64,000 nt of DNA. Origin: Candidatus Aminicenantota bacterium (GTDB lineage: Bacteria > Acidobacteriota > Aminicenantia > Aminicenantales > Saccharicenantaceae). This document shows positions 61,901-64,000 of the stretch, piece by piece (within the stretch, counting starts at the first letter, position 1; every line of letters starts with the position of its first letter). Location of the stretch: contig JACIYJ010000009.1 in the NCBI GenBank assembly GCA_014360015.1, forward strand, positions 1 through 64,000, in the 5' to 3' direction. The position numbers and the translations under genes were made by a program. The notes beneath the pieces were generated by a model. The model was not told the origin of the DNA. It searched no databases and saw only the letters and a list, made by a program, of their open reading frames with translations.

Positions 61901-63548
61901 AGGCGCTCTTTATCCCAGGGACTGAGTTGAATTTATTCTCTATCTTGCGGGGAGCAATGGTCTGACCCCGATTATTTTTATAGATATCTTTTATTCTGTC
62001 AACAATCTGATAATACCCATTAGGAAGAACACGGAAAACATCCCCTGTCTTAAGCCAGTAATCTGAACCTGGACTTCCAGGAAGAGGAATCTCATCTCCG
62101 GGACCTTTATCCTCAAGATAGCGGGCAATATAATGACCTCGGGCCAGAAGCTCTCCCTCTTTGCTCAATTTTAGTTCCACACCGGGAAGAGGAAGGCCCT
62201 GGGTGTTATCTACATACTGCCCGGGTGGAGTCATGGTCAATCCGCCAGTGGCCTCAGTCAGTCCAAAGCCGCTGGTCAACATAACTCCGTGTTTTTCAAA
62301 AAAATGAAAAACCTTCGGTTCAAGATAACCAGCAGCCGAAATCCCCCATCTCAGTCTTGAACCGACAACCTTTCGAATAGCCTCTCTTTTCTCCTCTTCA
62401 GATTTTACTCCGCTTATAGCTTCCATACATCTTTCATAAATTTGCAGCCAGCGAATCGGGACACTGACCAAGCCAGTCGGATTGACCCTGGGGAATAGTG
62501 CTAAAAGCGTATCGACCGAAGGATTCCCCGAAAAGACATAAGTCCCTCTCCAGAAAATTGATCCAAGCAATTCAAAATAGCGACCAAAAGTGTGATACAA
62601 CGGCAAAAAACTCAGAAGAATTTCATCCTGGCCAACATCGGGCAAAGCGGCCGCCCTGGCGAATCTTTTGGAGATAAGATTGTATTCCGAAAAGGATACA
62701 CCTTTCGGTGTGCCTGTACTGCCAGAGGTAAACATAACTGTGCAGACTTCGGTTAATGACCTCCTTCTTCTTTTTCTCAACACTTGGTCCACATCACCGG
62801 GTTTTAAGCTTCTGACGTATTCACCTAAATATTTCCAGCCAGCCTCTGGCCTCTCGAATCTCTGGGAACAAAGAATATCAAATTTCCAGCTGGTTTTCTG
62901 TTTGAGAGCTTCGAGTAACCTCAAGCGGTCCAGGGAATCCGTAATAACAATATTAATTTTCAGGAGGTCAAAAATCAGTTGAAGATTTTCGAGGTTAAAG
63001 TTCGGATTTAAGGGTGTGACCAGAATATCATAAAACAGACAGGCTAAATCGCAGCAAGCTGTATCGAAGTGATTTTCGCTGAAGATTGCTACTCGGGGCT
63101 CTCGGTTTCCAGAAAGCAGATAAAAACCTCCGGCCAGCAATTTCAAATAATTCGCTACTTCTGCATAAGTCCATTCCGGGGGGACCGGAAAAGACATATC
63201 ACGAAATAGAATACGTTCCCGGCATTCCTGGAGCCTGTCTTCAAACAGGTCCAGTAGATGGTAGTTGGCCTTCTGAATGAAGGAAAAAGCTGTTTCTGCC
63301 CACTCCCAGTTCTTCTGGGGATAAGAAAGTTTCTTAAGAAAATCCCGGGTGGAAGTTATTTTCAAGTAACTTCGAGCCAGAGAAGAATCAATTTCCGCGA
63401 TTCGACCTGAAGAAATAAGTCTCGAGGCTATCTTGATTATGTCTTCTGCCAGAAGGCAGGTTTGGTTTTTCTGATCAGTCTGCCAGGCATCTAAAAGTTT
63501 TTCCAGAAAAGATGAAAGTTCTTCACCGGAAGGATTATTATCTGACAT
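58911..63548 (-). CDS. Giant adenylate-forming enzyme fused to a GNAT acetyltransferase domain
   Basis: This 1545-residue cytoplasmic protein is much longer than usual acyl-CoA synthetases (about 600). After a helical N-terminal lead (1-90), an AMP-binding domain is visible: TSGSTGTPKG at 274-283, LSFLPLYHTFGRYFELLGS near 310, GFGLTEATGGLTMTPPGQYV near 430, YWLKTGDVFRVLPNGYYQIV near 496 and KNNRGQTIAPRKIENKF near 525. Residues about 650-1390 form a helical region that I cannot assign. The C-terminal 150 residues are a GNAT domain, with IEGIVVAQGNKRRGIGQAML near 1488. It is the last leftward gene and stands alone. It may activate and transfer a fatty acid; substrate unknown. Confidence 0.8.
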   Translation of the reverse strand: MSDNNPSGEELSSFLEKLLDAWQTDQKNQTCLLAEDIIKIASRLISSGRIAEIDSSLARSYLKITSTRDFLKKLSYPQKNWEWAETAFSFIQKANYHLLDLFEDRLQECRERILFRDMSFPVPPEWTYAEVANYLKLLAGGFYLLSGNREPRVAIFSENHFDTACCDLACLFYDILVTPLNPNFNLENLQLIFDLLKINIVITDSLDRLRLLEALKQKTSWKFDILCSQRFERPEAGWKYLGEYVRSLKPGDVDQVLRKRRRRSLTEVCTVMFTSGSTGTPKGVSFSEYNLISKRFARAAALPDVGQDEILLSFLPLYHTFGRYFELLGSIFWRGTYVFSGNPSVDTLLALFPRVNPTGLVSVPIRWLQIYERCMEAISGVKSEEEKREAIRKVVGSRLRWGISAAGYLEPKVFHFFEKHGVMLTSGFGLTEATGGLTMTPPGQYVDNTQGLPLPGVELKLSKEGELLARGHYIARYLEDKGPGDEIPLPGSPGSDYWLKTGDVFRVLPNGYYQIVDRIKDIYKNNRGQTIAPRKIENKFNSVPGIKSAFLVGDGRPYNILLIVPDNTYPEFRKFLGKEGEREYYKRIIEAANLDLAPYERIINFAVLDRDFSRERGELTAKGTFNRKKIVTNYSELIEGLYQKNYVELKADKFKVKIPLWLIRDLGLLEGDFKLEGGKLLDLSRSLSLVIQKDSQRDRYRIGDLCYEIKDKVIDLGLFARQPYLWCGNEALVNFLPCREGWDTSLTNISNRVWLPRDKKRPVSEAQADIQMSSPKGVTDVSLVRIHQLVARMYFAPLKSAEEAMAELEKLFYESDNIRISSLIRLRLEAMANHPVEKLRCWAYRLLLLDQPRADYCPSLSSFVDSGLTFLNEESIEEIASSVLGSGRFEALRQRLAGYRVSLSWPASSGTIKQFKHIFKLLADFAQVHPEFTSSVAAELASWALHKQDSVLSAEAERILENLYLVFRLRLKVRLPEDYQQKLEKAIKINNEFSAAEKVKINQVLTDPTFLAESLRLAYGYYAVNLEAISYGNIWVSRVPSVYPGLHLRVCINSRQGEHYDLKVEILDDKFSSATREKIYWYLTLSEHFSYPGLLPKMASWRSDLGAISYRFFSRLSVGERIRDFAGRNQSQQPLVTPQEWRILYVSAIALIFQAVKASDFKIIPGEALPENISVDSARPCLISLGNIRNYEGPSSLVRLLIDNFYLNVVAAYPWAEKIIDLSWIFDACFEAWDEKEATCFLQNLQAELEQHDLEIDGLGSLRLMLGSYLSEIQKNPVLPISILTAIRKYKEWEISVRMAGSEEREQKVLDLIHEYNLQNKPDWMRFYVYRHTYFASHKTEVIFSFERLLERMKQNPEKLARQFIELSEIQANLDEEDRQVFSRMVFPRIGRSHDLSISKTGELGQEKLVVKSVVTDRQGNQYIFRETFDPAEIGKLYRLFLKENYPRVISQENQHLVLLDSEGVLIGGICFRNLSRQVVFIEGIVVAQGNKRRGIGQAMLRDFIERMANSKIKVIMAHYLIPSFFLREGFVIDKSWGALIRYLN

Positions 63549-63892
63549 TCAAGTAGTGCCTTTTATAAAATATTTTAATATTTTTCTTAGAATTTATTTT
63601 AATATTTAAAATGCACCCAGTCAAAATTCTGATGCTTCTTGAACCATCTGTTCGCGGGCTGTAACAAGAGCTATAAAATACAATAACAGGGTATTGGTTC
63701 AGATACAATGGTGACACCTGAGTATCTTTTCCTGTCCCAAATTAAACTACATCCTTCAGTGTATAAGAATTTTGTTTTTGCCCAATAGCTATCTTATTAT
63801 CAACTTGGTTGTTGGTTATTTCTAAGAAACATTGGATAGCTGGAAAAGTCCAGGGAAAAAGTGTCACTAAGGTGCTGGATCAGAACAATCCC
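63549..63892. other. Gene-free region before the tRNA
   Basis: AT-rich stretch of about 340 bases. The promoter of the leftward giant gene should lie at 63550-63620, where several AT-only blocks occur (TTTATAAAATATTTTAATAT), but no clear -35 box was found. I see no coding sequence or RNA fold. Confidence 0.4.
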
Positions 63893-63921
63893 TTGACAAA
63901 AAACTATCTTTCTCTTAAGTT
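63893..63921 (+). promoter_or_regulatory. Promoter of the tRNA gene
   Basis: TTGACA at 63893-63898 is a perfect -35. The best-placed -10 (17-bp spacing) is TAAGTT at 63916-63921, which is a weak match. The tRNA begins 12 bases later. Confidence 0.5.
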
Positions 63922-63932
63922 AGATTTAAAAT

Positions 63933-64000
63933 GGGCGGTTAGCTCAGAGGCAGAGTGTCGGTCTTACAAACCGGAGGTCACTGGTTCGAACCCAGTACCG
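63933..64000 (+). tRNA. tRNA-Val (anticodon TAC), cut by the window end
   Basis: The acceptor strand GGGCGGT begins at 63933. The D arm (GCTC/GAGT), the anticodon stem (TCGGT/ACCGG) with loop CTTACAA giving anticodon TAC for valine, and the T arm (ACTGG-TTCGAAC-CCAGT) are all complete. The 3' acceptor strand is visible only as ACCG before the end of the sequence, matching the 5' strand. The last three acceptor bases and CCA position are outside. Confidence 0.95.

Noticed and set aside
63549..63932. Possible small RNA before the tRNA
   Set aside because: No promoter-terminator pair or stable fold is visible apart from the TTGACA of the tRNA itself.

Overview
The window looks like a chromosomal segment of an anaerobic, diderm (Gram-negative type) bacterium. 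The evidence is a lipoprotein peptidase, an outer-membrane-like beta-barrel protein, sigma-54 type promoters, a ferredoxin-linked homocysteine synthase and a broken tungsten aldehyde oxidoreductase gene. An uncultured lineage such as Candidatus Aminicenantes would fit, but that is a guess from gene content and style, not a proven assignment.

Positions 1-28.6 kb are an accessory, defence-rich and decayed region. It holds four remnants of one IS256-like element (133-552, about 640-765, 1881-2804, 10491-11221), an ISL3 fragment, and truncated genes (PEGA-type lipoprotein tail, aldehyde ferredoxin oxidoreductase head, lactate racemase head, a broken HEPN gene). Between them lie an STM4504/AbiJ-like gene, an ArsR-cupin-ABC export operon with a clear operator, an AAA ATPase plus DUF3226 TOPRIM-like pair (a PARIS-like layout) and an Mrr-type nuclease. 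The largest unit is a five-gene operon running leftward from 22178 to 11384: SNF2 helicase-DUF3883, DUF1156 methylase, DUF499 ATPase, UvrD-like helicase and a MerR-like acidic protein. An XRE-ImmA/IrrE protein with a PIN toxin-like partner follows. A palindromic repeat family built on GTGACGTGATATC abuts the stop codons of two unrelated genes and forms the ends of a 527-bp MITE-like element.

From 28.8 kb onward the region is ordinary and densely coding. Homoserine dehydrogenase is followed by a sigma-54-controlled secreted/outer-membrane cluster (30.1-33.1 kb). Next is a sulfur amino-acid module (33.3-42.1 kb): cystathionine beta-synthase-like enzyme, homocysteine synthase (DUF39 fused to a ferredoxin), UPF0280 protein, stand-alone MetH reactivation domain, MetH lacking that domain, MetF and a Cys/Met PLP enzyme. 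Together these suggest sulfide to homocysteine to methionine, with reverse transsulfuration to cysteine.

The rest is housekeeping: murA, HIT, NYN, a DUF2520 dehydrogenase, murB, a sigma-54-type TPR gene, ligA, a DUF4388-DnaJ-TPR protein, NAD synthetase split into two genes, rsmI and hsp20. A leftward operon follows (rplU-rpmA-obg-nadD-rsfS-rlmH-dksA-like-comF). The window closes with a 1545-residue adenylate-forming/GNAT fusion protein and a tRNA-Val cut by the window edge.
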